Shown one piece after another: positions 63,901 through 64,000 of a stretch of DNA of 64,000 nucleotides. Location of the stretch: assembly GCA_965153455.1 (NCBI GenBank), contig OZ234494.1:12710001-12774000 (forward strand), written 5' to 3'. Each line of letters opens with the position of its first letter. The stretch's first letter is position 1. This DNA is from Sphagnum compactum (lineage: Eukaryota > Bryophyta > Sphagnopsida > Sphagnales). The notes below the pieces were generated by a model that was not told the DNA's origin, did no database searches, and saw only the letters and a list, made by a program, of their open reading frames with translations. The position numbers were made by a program, and so were the translations under genes.

Positions 63901-64000
63901 CATGACGACCACTGTCGCACCGCGTCGAAGATCGGCGCATCCCATGAGAGCCAGCCCAAAGACATGGAAGAAAGGAACCAGGCCCAGCACCACCTCATGA
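60988..64000 (-). CDS. 4CL-like peroxisomal acyl-CoA ligase (partial)
   Basis: This enzyme activates a carboxylic acid through an acyl-adenylate to its CoA ester. Seven exons are inferred: from beyond 64000 to 63682, 63348-63555, 62364-62509, 61961-62028, 61394-61496, 60988-61101, with the 5' part off the right edge; six of these lie in the window. Phases are consistent. Motifs in order are [99 protein letters not shown] and [11 protein letters not shown]. The C-terminus is KPISKL, a type-1 peroxisomal targeting signal. That places it with the peroxisomal 4CL-like enzymes (OPCL1 group, jasmonate or related acyl activation) and not with true cytosolic 4CL; the substrate cannot be read from the sequence. 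At the 62509 junction the usual Gly of the MKGY motif reads as Glu (MQEYLNN). Confidence 0.93.
62663..63200. repeat. tandem array inside a 4CL-like intron, about 115-bp unit, 5 copies
   Basis: ATCCAAACAGCTTCCAT recurs at about 62662, 62791, 62908, 63023 and 63126, with spacings of 129, 117, 115 and 103 bp. Each copy is followed by GGACAAAAGG/AGAGGAAAACAG, then AAACAAACTGAGCAA, then AAGAGAAGAGAAAGAGACAA. The array lies wholly in the intron between exons 63348-63555 and 62364-62509. The hydrophobic repetitive reading frames across it are artefacts. Confidence 0.92.

Overview
This window is nuclear DNA of a land plant. Seven protein-coding genes with GT-AG introns can be read, and all are plant types: a TEBICHI/DNA-polymerase-theta helicase, a UER1-type rhamnose synthase, U2AF65, a thylakoid FtsH protease, calmodulin, a phi-class glutathione S-transferase and a peroxisomal 4CL-like acyl-CoA ligase. 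The phi GST and chloroplast FtsH point to an embryophyte. The calmodulin sequence (a GSG loop in EF-hand 2 and an SK C-terminus) would suit an early-diverging lineage, but I cannot name the species. The DNA is AT-rich. Genes are compact (introns mostly 100-1500 bp) and sit between long gene-poor deserts.

Layout. 145-6472 (-): N-terminal and helicase part of TEB/POLQ, running off the left edge. 6.5-19 kb: an AT-rich desert with an 80-bp x3 tandem repeat, a foldback element, a decayed PIF/Harbinger transposase, a decayed hAT transposase and a foldback low-complexity block. 19203-20324 (-): UER1. 24234-32366 (-): U2AF65 with 17 exons. 33-42 kb: a second desert with a Harbinger relic and old duplications. 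42771-45475 (+): FtsH. 46.5-47.3 kb: a degenerate tandem array. 47729-48311 (-): calmodulin. 50425-51245: a GC-richer block that I read as a solo LTR with a 5-bp target duplication. 54390-55629 (-): phi GST. 58-60 kb: a second hAT relic. 60988-64000 (-): a 4CL-like ligase running off the right edge.

The genes form no shared pathway or operon. They are ordinary housekeeping and metabolic plant genes placed side by side. Exon boundaries were worked out by hand from reading frame, splice-site consensus and known family sequence. For U2AF65, FtsH, calmodulin, UER1 and GST the phases close perfectly from start to stop codon.

The most unusual non-gene signal is a recurring motif family (TGGCGAAAT / ATCGCCAGATTT and the palindrome TAGCCAnATTTGGCTA). 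It forms clusters about 0.3-0.8 kb upstream of four of the seven genes and about 2.2 kb upstream of a fifth, and by eye it is nearly absent from the deserts. Second is a perfect 25-bp hairpin just after the stop codon of the 4CL-like gene. I found no CRISPR array, prokaryotic operon, rRNA or convincing tRNA, and no clearly novel gene system.
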